From Bacteroidales bacterium (GTDB lineage: Bacteria; Bacteroidota; Bacteroidia; Bacteroidales; M50B96): DNA of 36,046 nucleotides. The translations under genes and the position numbers were made by a program. The DNA lies in assembly GCA_021740905.1 (NCBI GenBank), contig JAIOYV010000071.1, forward strand, positions 1 to 36,046. The letters run 5' to 3'. Below are positions 20,018 through 29,004 of this stretch, piece after piece. Below the pieces are notes generated by a model, which saw only the letters and a program-made list of their open reading frames with translations, did not search any database and was not told where the DNA came from. The first letter of the stretch is position 1, and each line of letters opens with the position of its first letter.

Positions 20018-20107
20018 TTTATTCAAAATTTTCAATTGTCAATAAATGTAGATTTCGTTCATTTTATATGTACTACAACGTGTTATGCTCAGTTTTTCTT
20101 TCTTCCG

Positions 20108-20749
20108 TCATAGTTGTTGTCTTAAAATTTCGTTTAGCTCGTCTGATTTGTTCAACGTCATTAAATGTCCACCGTGTTTAATTGTCGAGTTACATGTTAC
20201 AAAACTTAAGGGTAAGATTTTGTCACTTGTCCCGTGAATATGAAATATGTTTTTGGTCAGTGTTTGATTTGTCCAACGTGTAACTTTGTCAATTGCCCAT
20301 TTCAAAAATGTCGGGTCGGTGTCAATGAGAATTTGTTTTAAAATTTGTTTGTCAAACGTTGAACTTGTCCCGAAAAACCAGTTTGTAATAAAGTTTGCAC
20401 TTTTAGAAAGTCTTGTCGGCAAAAGTTTATGTAGTCTAAGCTGTCCTGCGAAACGATAGTAAAATGGTATTTCCTTTTTTGTCTTAGCTGAAGCAATTAA
20501 AATTACTTTTTCGGTGTCAATTTGTTTAGCTACTTCAACTGCAATTAGCCCACCGAATGAAAGTCCGATTAAAGTTGGTTTTGGAGTAGTGATTTGGTCA
20601 AGAAGTCGAGTTGTGTAATTTTCAATTGTCTCTTTATCTAGCGGACCATTCCATTTTATAAAAGTTGTCGAAAAGCCAGAAAAGTCAAGTCGTTGAAAAA
20701 CTCTTTCGTCTGTTCCAAGTCCACTAAATATGTAAAGTTCTTTGCTCAA
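20108..20749 (-). CDS. Alpha/beta hydrolase, 213 aa
   Basis: This is a small cytoplasmic alpha/beta-hydrolase fold protein. The nucleophile elbow is GLSFGG (S64), the likely acid is D176 in HGTSDKILP, and the likely histidine is H195 in HGGHLM, giving a complete triad. The substrate is unknown. The start must be TTG, because no other in-frame ATG occurs before residue 197. This TTG overlaps the TGA stop of the upstream phosphatase gene, indicating translational coupling. A sampled line of this gene is about 33% G+C, against about 48% in the PLP enzyme gene, which suggests acquired DNA. Confidence 0.85.
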   Translation of the reverse strand: MSKELYIFSGLGTDERVFQRLDFSGFSTTFIKWNGPLDKETIENYTTRLLDQITTPKPTLIGLSFGGLIAVEVAKQIDTEKVILIASAKTKKEIPFYYRFAGQLRLHKLLPTRLSKSANFITNWFFGTSSTFDKQILKQILIDTDPTFLKWAIDKVTRWTNQTLTKNIFHIHGTSDKILPLSFVTCNSTIKHGGHLMTLNKSDELNEILRQQL

Positions 20750-21090
20750 AGTTTGTAAACTATTTTCAACGTGTCATTAATTCCATCGGTTAGCATTTCA
20801 ACAAGTTCTTCATTCATAAACTCATAGTCGTCTGCAATATTTAAAATTTCAATTTTTGGTAGTTCCAAATGTCTGTATAGTCCCCAAATTTTTGCTCGCT
20901 GTCCAGTTTCCATAACAAAAACCAAGTCAGCCCAATCCAAATCGTTTTCTGAAATCTTTCTATCACTTTTGGGGCTAAGTCCAGCCGAACGAATATTAAA
21001 ACGGTCATCATTTTTGAAAATGTGTTCAGCTGTCCTACTTCGCTTTTTATTTCGTCCACAAACTACAAGTATGTTTGGTCTATTGGTCAT
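20746..21090 (-). CDS. PTP-like low-molecular-weight phosphatase, 114 aa
   Basis: It has a CX5RS phosphate-binding loop (C11 GRNKK R17 S18) right after the first beta strand, then DWADLVFVME and IADDYEFM, as in the COG4551-type predicted protein tyrosine phosphatase family. D87 or D88 is the likely general acid. The loop sequence departs from the classical CLGNICRS but keeps the cysteine and arginine. It is probably a cytoplasmic phosphatase; the substrate is unknown. First gene of a two-gene unit with the hydrolase; ATG at 21090. Confidence 0.85.
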   Translation of the reverse strand: MTNRPNILVVCGRNKKRSRTAEHIFKNDDRFNIRSAGLSPKSDRKISENDLDWADLVFVMETGQRAKIWGLYRHLELPKIEILNIADDYEFMNEELVEMLTDGINDTLKIVYKL

Positions 21091-21406
21091 TATTTTCTGT
21101 CGTCCTAAAATTGGGCATAACTATTTGTTTAATCAATTGAGATTAATTGTTTTTGTAAAGCACTCATTAAAGTTGAATAATTAGGTCCTGTCATTGGGGT
21201 TTCGATTTAGTTTTCACCAAAAGTACGAATTCTTTTGTTTGGGGCAACCTCTGGGCGATGACAAATATTCATTTACAACCGCACAAATTTATTTGAGAGG
21301 GTTGGGTTGTTGGGCTACCAAATTGTGCTTTGAGATGCACGGCCTTGTGTCTCTACTACTACCTTCTGAGGTCTGAATACTGAGAAACTGTGGACTGAAG
21401 ACTGGT
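21091..21406. other. Intergenic stretch between phosphatase and amidase genes
   Basis: No gene is supported. Near 21330-21357 there is a degenerate version of the gtagagac/gtctctac hairpin seen at 29508-29535. The rest is A+T-rich with no promoter that I could identify. Confidence 0.5.
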
Positions 21407-22657
21407 TCAATCCTTCAACTCCTTCCTTGCCTTTTTCACCGAAATCTTTTCGCCATTTTTAAAGGCAACCAGGAAAGCATCGGGCACTTTTTTCTTTACT
21501 TCTTTAAAAAAAGAAGAGATCTGATGATAGTCGCTAAAGTTGCCAACCGTGTATTTGTAGGTGCCACCGATTAGGGTTTCTTCAACATTCTCAAGACCGG
21601 CAAAATTTTTCGGGACTAAGGGAATCTGTTTTGATGATGATGCAACCTGTACTTTAAAAACGATGCCCGAATCGCTTTTTTCAACAAGGGGGTCATTCAT
21701 TATGCTGTTTATCGAATCTAGTTTTTGGAGTTCGAATGTCGAAACGGTTTTGGCCGATATTTCGTTTTTGTAATCGCGGAAGGCCCTGTAAATCCCAGAG
21801 GCGATCAAATCCTGTCCATACTCCGAATTCAGGAATTTTTCCTCTTCGGGGTTGGTCAAAAAACCCGTTTCGATCAGTACACTTGGCATGGTGGTTTGCC
21901 AAAGCACTAAAAAACCCATTTGATGTACGCCTCTGCTTTTTCGACCGGCACGGTTTGCAAATTGGTCCTGGATTTTTGCTGCCAACAGCAGGCTCAGTTC
22001 CATATAGGCGTTTTGTTCAAGAGAGATGCGGATATACGATTCCGGGGAATATGGGTCGAAACCCGCATATTTCGATTTATAATTCTCCTCTTTCATAATT
22101 ACAGCATTCTCGCGTTGGGCAACAGCCAGGTTTTCCTCGTTCTTGTGAAGTCCCATTACATACGACCCGGTGCCGAAGACTTTTGCATTCTCGACCCCGT
22201 CTACATGGATCGACATGAACAGATCGGCCTTGTTTTTATTAGCTAATTCGGGCCGTTCGTGCAATTCGGGGTACACATCGGTGGTGCGGGTGTATATTAC
22301 TTTCACATCTTTCAGGTTGTCCTCGATGTATTTTCCTACTTTTAAAGAAATACTGAGGGCAATATCTTTTTCGACCGATATCTTGCCTATTGTACCAGGG
22401 TCGCGGCCACCATGCCCCGGGTCAATTACCACCACGAATTTATCTGTGGGTGGGACTTCTACTTGAATAAATGATGAGAGGATTATCGGGATCAGGATAA
22501 GAAAGGATAAGAAAATGCGTTTGGGGTTGAAATGATTGATAACAGAATGTGCAGGTGAAGCCGAAATCCCGAGAGGGACTATTCGGGAACGATTGGTTGA
22601 TTTGACCTTGGCCCCTTTAGCGTATGTGTGACCGAAATTCTGCATATCTATTGACAT
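21407..22657 (-). CDS. N-acetylmuramoyl-L-alanine amidase with SPOR-like C-terminus, 416 aa
   Basis: This is a zinc amidase of the Amidase_3 family, cutting the bond between muramic acid and the stem peptide. Zinc ligands are H82 (DPGHGG), E96 (SVEKD) and H151 (SIHVDG); the catalytic glutamate is E263 (LIETGFLTN). A membrane or signal segment lies at about 47-66 (RIFLSFLILIPIILSSF), so the enzyme acts in the periplasm. Residues ~331-410 resemble a SPOR/peptidoglycan-binding domain. The N-terminal extension before the membrane segment is unusually long, and its residues ~23-35 are encoded by a palindromic repeat, so the true start could differ. ATG at 22657, divergent from LptD. Confidence 0.92.
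   Translation of the reverse strand: MSIDMQNFGHTYAKGAKVKSTNRSRIVPLGISASPAHSVINHFNPKRIFLSFLILIPIILSSFIQVEVPPTDKFVVVIDPGHGGRDPGTIGKISVEKDIALSISLKVGKYIEDNLKDVKVIYTRTTDVYPELHERPELANKNKADLFMSIHVDGVENAKVFGTGSYVMGLHKNEENLAVAQRENAVIMKEENYKSKYAGFDPYSPESYIRISLEQNAYMELSLLLAAKIQDQFANRAGRKSRGVHQMGFLVLWQTTMPSVLIETGFLTNPEEEKFLNSEYGQDLIASGIYRAFRDYKNEISAKTVSTFELQKLDSINSIMNDPLVEKSDSGIVFKVQVASSSKQIPLVPKNFAGLENVEETLIGGTYKYTVGNFSDYHQISSFFKEVKKKVPDAFLVAFKNGEKISVKKARKELKD
22567..22588. repeat. Palindromic repeat inside the amidase N-terminus
   Basis: Arms tcccga (22567-22572) and tcggga (22583-22588) enclose 10 nt. On the minus strand this is read as part of SRIVPLGIS, in the poorly conserved extension ahead of the membrane segment. 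It looks like another in-frame interspersed palindrome. Confidence 0.55.
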
Positions 22658-22795
22658 TTTTTAATTAGCTTTGAACCCTGTATTTCCGGGGGTATTGCCG
22701 GGACTTCCTGCCTGTTGGTAAATCATTCGACCAACACCGGAAAACCCATCCTTACACCTGGATAACAGAGTTGAGGCAAAAATAGTATATATAAA
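22658..22795. promoter_or_regulatory. Divergent promoter region, amidase / LptD
   Basis: These 138 nt separate two divergent genes and must drive at least one of them. On the minus strand a TATTTTTG box (22777-22784) matches the -7 consensus, but no correctly spaced TTG is present. No clear plus-strand box was found for LptD. Confidence 0.4.
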
Positions 22796-25411
22796 TTGAT
22801 CGTAAAACTACTGAAAAAGCTTTTAGTCGTATCGGCCTTGCTGATATTTTTCCCGGGCAGCCTATTTGCCGGGAGTATCCTGTCGGGGTCTACGATCGGT
22901 TTTCCGCAAAATATAGCCGATACCATCCCTGTTGCCGATAGCCTAAGGCCCGATTCCACTTTATTGAAGATGCGGGAAAGGCAGCAAGCCAAACAACGAA
23001 AATCTAAACAATCGCCCCTCGAAGACCCTGTGTTTTATTCGGCCAAAGACTCGATGCCCTTCGATACCGAAAAGCAAAGGATTTATTTATACACCGGAGC
23101 CAAAATCACCTACCAGGATATTGTCCTCACGGCAGATTATATTGAAGTGGACATGGCCACCAATACTATTTACGCCACCGGTGTAACCGACAGCTTGGGG
23201 AATAAAGTAGGCCGCCCCATATTTATCGAAGGCGACAAAAAGTTCCAGTCAGATACCATGCACTATAATTTTCAGACCAAAAAAGGATATATCAAAAATT
23301 TGATCACCGAAGAAGATGGAGGGTTTTTACATAGCGAAACCACCAAGCGTTTGCCCGATGAAACCATCTGCATTTACGATGGGAAATATACGACCTGCGA
23401 TTTGGAGCACCCCCATTTTTATATCCACCTGTCCAAGGCCAAGGTAATCCCCAACGATAAAATTGTGTCGGGAAAGGCCAACCTTGTAATTGCCGATATT
23501 CCTACACCTCTTGGTATCCCCTTTGGTTTTTTTCCGAATCAGAAAAAATTCACTTCAGGGATATTGTTCCCTGAATATGGTGAAGAACAAAACAGGGGCT
23601 TCTTTCTCCGCGACGGCGGATACTATTTTGCTTTTTCCGATTATTTCGACCTTGCCTTGCGCGGCGACATATACTCGCGCGGAACCTGGGGCACCAAGTT
23701 GCACACCAATTACAAAAAACGCTACCGCTTAAACGGGAGCCTCGACCTGAAATATTACAAAAACGTAGTAGGCGACGAGGATCTGAATAATTATTCGTCG
23801 AACAAAGATTTCTCGATTGTTTGGACCCACACGCAGGATCCCAAGGCCAACCCCAGCAGCTCGTTTTCGGCCAATGTGAACATGAGTTCTACCTCCTACG
23901 ACCAAAACCAAACCTATAGTACCGACCGCTACCTGAACAACACCAAATCGTCGAGCATCTCGTATAGCAAACGATGGGGCAGCAATGTAAACCTATCGAC
24001 CAATTTCAGGCACTCGCAAAACAGCCTCAACAAAAGTGTGAACATGACCTTGCCAAGCCTCACTTTTAATGTGTCGCGGCAATATCCTTTCCGAAAAAAA
24101 GAAAGGGTGGGTGCAATGAAATGGTACGAGAACATTGAAATTAAGTACAATGCCAAATTGGAAAACCAGATCAATGCCGGCGATTCGGTGATCTTTACCA
24201 GCAAAGCCCTCGACTACCTGAAAAATGGTTTTCAACATAGTATCCCTTTGTCGACAAATTTCAAGTTTTTCAAGTTTTTCACCTTTACCCCATCGCTTAC
24301 GTACACCGGGCGTATGTACACAAAGTCGATCCGAAAGAATTGGGATGAAAATATTATGAATTCCGATTCGACTTATGGGGCCGTAAAAATCGACACCATT
24401 AATTCATTAAGTTATGCCAACGATTTTGCCCCAAGCGTGAGCCTGTCAGTCAACCCAACAATTTATGGGATGTTCCAGTTTAAAAAAGGACGGATAAAAG
24501 CCTTCCGGCATGTAATGACCCCCTCGGCAAGTTTTAGCTTTAAACCCGGCATGGGACCCGACAATCCAGCCATCTGGAAACCTACTCCCGTAGGGCCTGA
24601 TTCAGTGAACACAAACAGGACTTATTCCATTTATGAAGGCTCTCTGTATGGCTCTCCCGTAAGCAAGAAACGGTCCGGTGTGTTAAGTTTCTCACTGGGG
24701 AATAATGTGGAAATGAAAATGAAAAGCCGAAACGACACCATCGACGAGGATATAAAAATCAAGATTCTTGAAAGCCTTTCATTTTCGAGCGGCTACGATT
24801 TCTACCGCGAAGATAACCGGTTCAATAATATTACGATCAGTGGACGGACTACCCTGTTCAAAAACCTAAACCTGAATTTTGGCGGCACGGTCGATCCCTA
24901 CACCCTCGACTCGCTGATGAACCGCACAAATGCTTTCGAGTTGGAAGAAAACCACAGGATTGGTCGGTTAACGGCAGCCAACTTTAGCACCGGGTATGCT
25001 TTTAAACCGGCAAGTGCCAAGGAGAAATCGGCCGAAGAAGAAGGACTGGTTGGGGATTACAGCCGCGACTATGTCGATTTCAGCATCCCCTGGAGCTTCC
25101 GATTCGACTATACCTGGCGATACTCAAAACCAAAGGATGAAAAAACAGTGACCCAAACCTTCTCCTTTTCGGGCGATCTAAAACTAACCGAGAAATGGAA
25201 GATCGGTTTCTCGTCGGGCTACGATATCGATGCTAAAGATTTTACCTACACCTCAATCGACATATACCGCGACCTCCACTGCTGGGAGGCCCGCTTTACC
25301 TGGATCCCCTTCGGAGGCCGCCAACAATATAGTTTTCAAATTAATGTAAAATCGACCGTGCTCCAGGATTTGAAATGGGCAAAGCGGAAGAGTTGGTATG
25401 ATAATTTTTAA
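22796..25411 (+). CDS. lptD: LPS-assembly outer-membrane protein LptD (OstA), 871 aa
   Basis: A signal peptide (residues ~1-26) is followed by a linker, then an OstA/LptA-like jelly-roll at about 84-230 with repeated strand motifs (YTGAKITYQD, ADYIEVD, GKYTTCD). The remainder, about 250-871, is an LptD beta-barrel rich in alternating aromatic strands, ending in an aromatic-terminated strand (WYDNF). LptD inserts lipopolysaccharide into the outer leaflet together with the lipoprotein LptE, which is not seen here. The length fits Bacteroidota LptD. The start is TTG at 22796: a stop lies 24 nt upstream in frame and no ATG precedes the signal peptide. Envelope neighbours (amidase, MCE) fit the role. 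Confidence 0.92.
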   Translation: MIVKLLKKLLVVSALLIFFPGSLFAGSILSGSTIGFPQNIADTIPVADSLRPDSTLLKMRERQQAKQRKSKQSPLEDPVFYSAKDSMPFDTEKQRIYLYTGAKITYQDIVLTADYIEVDMATNTIYATGVTDSLGNKVGRPIFIEGDKKFQSDTMHYNFQTKKGYIKNLITEEDGGFLHSETTKRLPDETICIYDGKYTTCDLEHPHFYIHLSKAKVIPNDKIVSGKANLVIADIPTPLGIPFGFFPNQKKFTSGILFPEYGEEQNRGFFLRDGGYYFAFSDYFDLALRGDIYSRGTWGTKLHTNYKKRYRLNGSLDLKYYKNVVGDEDLNNYSSNKDFSIVWTHTQDPKANPSSSFSANVNMSSTSYDQNQTYSTDRYLNNTKSSSISYSKRWGSNVNLSTNFRHSQNSLNKSVNMTLPSLTFNVSRQYPFRKKERVGAMKWYENIEIKYNAKLENQINAGDSVIFTSKALDYLKNGFQHSIPLSTNFKFFKFFTFTPSLTYTGRMYTKSIRKNWDENIMNSDSTYGAVKIDTINSLSYANDFAPSVSLSVNPTIYGMFQFKKGRIKAFRHVMTPSASFSFKPGMGPDNPAIWKPTPVGPDSVNTNRTYSIYEGSLYGSPVSKKRSGVLSFSLGNNVEMKMKSRNDTIDEDIKIKILESLSFSSGYDFYREDNRFNNITISGRTTLFKNLNLNFGGTVDPYTLDSLMNRTNAFELEENHRIGRLTAANFSTGYAFKPASAKEKSAEEEGLVGDYSRDYVDFSIPWSFRFDYTWRYSKPKDEKTVTQTFSFSGDLKLTEKWKIGFSSGYDIDAKDFTYTSIDIYRDLHCWEARFTWIPFGGRQQYSFQINVKSTVLQDLKWAKRKSWYDNF

Positions 25412-25412
25412 T

Positions 25413-25440
25413 GCATTGGGGAATTAAGGCTCTCCAATGC
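25413..25440 (+). terminator. Hairpin just after the LptD stop codon
   Basis: Ten-base arms (25413-25422 and 25431-25440, one mismatch) with an 8-nt loop begin one base after the stop codon. There is no U tract, so it may act as an mRNA 3' end structure rather than an intrinsic terminator. Confidence 0.4.
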
Positions 25441-25550
25441 TGATGCCTGCCTGTACGGAGCCGCTTTGGAGGGTGAAAATTGGTGATTGGAGGTAAAAAA
25501 AACAAGACACTTAAAACACATAGAATACCATAGTGAACCTTAGTGGGCTT

Positions 25551-25589
25551 AGTGCCTTTGTGGTAAAAAAGATAAACCACTGAGGCACT
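25551..25589. repeat. Inverted repeat in the LptD-helicase gap
   Basis: Fourteen-base arms with two mismatches (25551-25564 and 25576-25589, agtgcc...tggt) lie in a tract rich in 'cactaag' and 'ctttgtggt' words. A similar vocabulary appears in the inverted repeat at 29005-29142, so they may be one repeat family. Nothing else but the helicase promoter was seen in 25441-25796. Confidence 0.55.
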
Positions 25590-25695
25590 TTGAACACATA
25601 GAAACACTAAGAAAACCCTAGCCTCATTAAAGTGGAAGCATGACTGCTGCCTAAAAAAAAGTTTTCAACAATCGGCATAAGTAATCCACCAAAAA

Positions 25696-25725
25696 TTGGC
25701 TTGTTGGGGCATTGTAGTATTTTTG
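25696..25725 (+). promoter_or_regulatory. Predicted promoter of the helicase-fusion gene
   Basis: TTG (25696-25698), 19 nt, then TATTTTTG (25718-25725) fully match the Bacteroidota -33/-7 consensus. The predicted leader is about 65 nt. The gene is therefore probably monocistronic. Confidence 0.7.
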
Positions 25726-25796
25726 CGATCGGGCACTATTCTGTTCAAAACTAAATTGTGCCATTGTCATTATTAACACATTAAGCCGGATTTACG

Positions 25797-28700
25797 ATGA
25801 TTGATCTTCTGTACTACAACGACCTTGATTTTAAAAAAGTAAGCAAGCAATTCGACAAGGTGGCCGGACAACTGGCCCAGTTGGATTTCAATTCTGCCGA
25901 GGTCAAGAAAATCACGGAATCGGGTTTGTACAGGGCAAAGCTCGATTACGAAAACAGGCTGTTGTTCAAGTTTGCCACATATAACGAAAAAACATATATC
26001 CTTCTGCTGGAAGTAATCTATAACCACGATTACGACAAATCGCGCTTTCTGCGGGGGACAAAGATCGATGAAAGCAAATTTGTGGTAGTGCCATCGGCCA
26101 AGGCCATTGACGAAAATGAAGCAGACCAACTGATGTACGTGAACCCCGCGCTGAACAAATTCCACCTCCTCGACAAGGTGATTTCGTTTGATGCTTACCA
26201 GGAAGAGGTATTCCGCGTAAAGCCACCGGTCATCATTATTGGATCGGCGGGCAGCGGAAAAACCGCACTTACCCTCGAAAAGCTGAAAACCCTGAAAGGC
26301 CGGGTGCTGTACGTTACCCTGTCGCCATTTCTGGTTGAGAATTCGTCGAACCTGTACTACTCGCATTTTTATGAGAACGAAAAACAAGAGATCGATTTTC
26401 TGTCGTTTGCCGATTACTGTTCGACCATACGGATTTTGAAGGGGCACGAGATGGACCAGCGCGCTTTCGGGCAATGGATGCAGACCCGTGCCCATGTCTA
26501 TGGGATCAGGGATGTTCACAAATTGTTTGAGGAATTCAGGGGCGTGCTCACAGGCATGGAAGTGGACAAACCTTATCTCAGTCGAAAGGATTACCTTGAC
26601 CTGGGTGTGCGGCGCTCCATCTTTCTTGGTCCGGAACGCGACAAGGTGTACGATGTATTTGAGAAATACCTGGAATTTATCGGCGAAAACGGCATGTACG
26701 ACCTCAACATGGTTTCGTACGAATATCTCGAATATTGCAAACCTGCTTACGATTTTGTGGTGGTCGACGAAATGCAGGATTTCACCAACATCCAGCTTTT
26801 CCTGATCCTGAAATCGCTGAACACGAAAGGGAGCTTCATCCTTTGTGGCGATTCGAACCAGATCGTTCACCCCAACTTTTTTTCGTGGACCAACGTGAAA
26901 AGCATGTTTTACAAGCAGGATATGGTGGACCGCGACATAAAAGTGCTGCGGACCAACTACCGCAACTCGACCGAAATTACGGTCATCGCCAACCGCTTGC
27001 TGAAAATAAAGCACGCCCGCTTTGGCTCTATCGACAAAGAAAGCACTTACCTGATAGAGGCCGTGGGCAATGTGGCAGGCGAGGTAACGTTGCTGAAAGA
27101 CAGCGACAAGGTACGCCAGGATTTGAACAAAAAAACCTCACGGTCGACCCGCTTTGCTGTGTTGGTGATGAGGCAGGAGGACAAAACGAAAGCCCGGAAA
27201 ATTTTCAAAACCCCGCTGCTTTTCTCGATCCACGAATCGAAAGGGCTGGAATACGAAAATGTGATTATCCTGAATTTTGTGAGCGACTATGCCCGCGAGT
27301 TCAACGAGATCATTCAGCCCGTAAACGAGCAGGATATTGACAACGATGAATTAGTGTATGGGCGGCAACGCGACAAAACCGACAAATCGCTCGATGCCTA
27401 CAAATTTTACATCAATTCGTTGTATGTGGCCATTACGCGGGGCATTCAAAATATTTATGTGGTAGAGGCCAACCACAAACACAAAACCCTTCAGGTGCTG
27501 AACCTGGTGGAAACGGGCAGCGAAGTGAGGATAAAGGAGAATGTGTCGTCGGCGGAGGATTGGAAAAAGGAAGCAGAACGTCTCGAAAAGCAAGGCAAGA
27601 AAGAACATGCCGACGAAATCCGCAAGGTATTTTTCGCCCAGGAACAACCCGATTGGGTGCCCCTTACCAGCGAAACCGTTGCAGCCCTGAAGAAAGAAGC
27701 CTTCGACCCCGACAACTTCAACAAAAAAGCCAAAGACAAACTGTTTGCCTACGCCCTGCTATACGAGGAACTGGAAATCATCGACCGACTTGCCAACCTG
27801 AAATACCGCCGAGCCGAGAAATATGAGGAGGAACGCGGATCGGTGTACCGGAAGTACTACCCCGAATACAAAAACAACGACCTCAAACAAATTGCCCGGC
27901 TTATTGGCAAATACGGCATCAACTACCGCGACCAATTTAACCTTACACCCCTACTGGCCGCAATACAGGCCGGCAGTATTAAGGCCATCCCTTTTTTGCT
28001 GGAACGAGGAGCCGATATCACGATGATGGACGGAATTGGCAGAAACCCATTCCGTACGGCCATAGTGCAAAATTTCAACAAACAGATGAACCAGCAAGTG
28101 GCCGACCTCGTTTTTGGGGCGTTTGTTTCGGATACGGTACGCTTGAAAATTGACGATAAACTGGTGATTATCCCAAGCCGCAAATTCGAGTTTTTGTTGC
28201 TTAACTTTTTGCTGTCGGTACAAAAACAACTGGTTTCCATTGAAGACCGACCATACTTCCAAAGAGGCATAAGGGCACAGACAATTGCCGAGGCTTTGGA
28301 AGATTACCCCGAACAATTGGTGCCCGGTTTCAGGAAGAAAAAGAATTACGTCTCGGCCATGCTGTCGAAAAACGAGATTGAAGGCAACAGCCCGTACAAC
28401 CATAAAATCATGCTCCGTGTGCAACATGGCGAGTACCTCCTCAACAGGGACATGGAAATGATGGTAAACGACGAGTGGAAAAATGTGTACGACCTAATGA
28501 ACATGGACAAACCAGTGTACCTTTCGGAAGAACAAAAAGCCGCCAGGGTACAAGAAGAAATTGAGTATTATAGGAGAAAGGAGGAAGAGGCAAGAGATAG
28601 ATTGCGACAGAAGGCCCTTGATGATCACCGCGAATATTTGCTACAAAAAGGGATCTTCAAAAAAAAGAACAAAGAACAAATGAAAAAGCAAAAATGGATG

Positions 28701-28823
28701 GAGGAACTAATAAAAGAAAACTCCTTTAACTTCAACCCAAAGCCCACGAAAAAGACAATCCCCGAAATCAAAAAAGAAGCCTTGGAAGACCCAAACCAAT
28801 TGAAGTTACCGTGGGATGAATAG
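25797..28823 (+). CDS. RelE/ParE-like + UvrD-type SF1 helicase + ankyrin fusion, 1008 aa
   Basis: Residues ~1-90 resemble a RelE/ParE toxin-like fold (GLYRAKLDYENRLLFKF...LLEVIYNHDY). Residues ~130-560 are a compact SF1 helicase: motif I GSAGSGKT (149-156, K155), motif II DEMQD (324-328), motif III GDSNQ (351-355), motif IV LRTNYRNS, motif V HESKGLE (479-485), motif VI VAITRG (544-549, R548). The core is shorter than classical UvrD and lacks the usual large 1B/2B insertions. Ankyrin-like repeats follow at about 695-765 (LTPLLAAIQAGSIKAIPFLLERGAD). Residues ~780-920 are unrecognised, and the last ~100 are charged and coiled-coil-like. ATP-driven nucleic-acid translocation is well supported. 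A role in RNA surveillance or phage defence is speculation. ATG at 25797. Confidence 0.85.
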   Translation: MIDLLYYNDLDFKKVSKQFDKVAGQLAQLDFNSAEVKKITESGLYRAKLDYENRLLFKFATYNEKTYILLLEVIYNHDYDKSRFLRGTKIDESKFVVVPSAKAIDENEADQLMYVNPALNKFHLLDKVISFDAYQEEVFRVKPPVIIIGSAGSGKTALTLEKLKTLKGRVLYVTLSPFLVENSSNLYYSHFYENEKQEIDFLSFADYCSTIRILKGHEMDQRAFGQWMQTRAHVYGIRDVHKLFEEFRGVLTGMEVDKPYLSRKDYLDLGVRRSIFLGPERDKVYDVFEKYLEFIGENGMYDLNMVSYEYLEYCKPAYDFVVVDEMQDFTNIQLFLILKSLNTKGSFILCGDSNQIVHPNFFSWTNVKSMFYKQDMVDRDIKVLRTNYRNSTEITVIANRLLKIKHARFGSIDKESTYLIEAVGNVAGEVTLLKDSDKVRQDLNKKTSRSTRFAVLVMRQEDKTKARKIFKTPLLFSIHESKGLEYENVIILNFVSDYAREFNEIIQPVNEQDIDNDELVYGRQRDKTDKSLDAYKFYINSLYVAITRGIQNIYVVEANHKHKTLQVLNLVETGSEVRIKENVSSAEDWKKEAERLEKQGKKEHADEIRKVFFAQEQPDWVPLTSETVAALKKEAFDPDNFNKKAKDKLFAYALLYEELEIIDRLANLKYRRAEKYEEERGSVYRKYYPEYKNNDLKQIARLIGKYGINYRDQFNLTPLLAAIQAGSIKAIPFLLERGADITMMDGIGRNPFRTAIVQNFNKQMNQQVADLVFGAFVSDTVRLKIDDKLVIIPSRKFEFLLLNFLLSVQKQLVSIEDRPYFQRGIRAQTIAEALEDYPEQLVPGFRKKKNYVSAMLSKNEIEGNSPYNHKIMLRVQHGEYLLNRDMEMMVNDEWKNVYDLMNMDKPVYLSEEQKAARVQEEIEYYRRKEEEARDRLRQKALDDHREYLLQKGIFKKKNKEQMKKQKWMEELIKENSFNFNPKPTKKTIPEIKKEALEDPNQLKLPWDE

Positions 28824-28825
28824 AC

Positions 28826-28947
28826 TCGGGTTTCGGGTTTCGGGATTCGGGTTTCGGGTTTCGGGTTTCGGGTTTCGGGTTCGGGATTCGGGTTTCGGGT
28901 TCGGGATTCGGGTTTCGGGTTTCGGGTTTCGGGTTTCGGGTTTCGGG
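28826..28947. repeat. TTTCGGG heptamer array (18 CGGG units)
   Basis: The array begins 2 bases after the helicase stop. It has 18 CGGG units separated by 3 bases, mostly TTT but sometimes ATT, with a few 2-base spacers. The plus strand carries regularly spaced GGG runs, so G-quadruplex formation is plausible. Apparent open frames through it are artefacts of the 7-nt periodicity. Confidence 0.95.
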
Positions 28948-29004
28948 TTCGTGTTCATCCCCATCTATCTTCTCTCTTTCATAGCCCAATCCAGTCTGGG
29001 ACTG

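Noticed and set aside
25773-27014. 413-codon open frame antisense to the helicase gene
   Set aside because: It lies wholly opposite clear helicase motifs, and its composition (rich in H, F, V) is typical of an antisense shadow.
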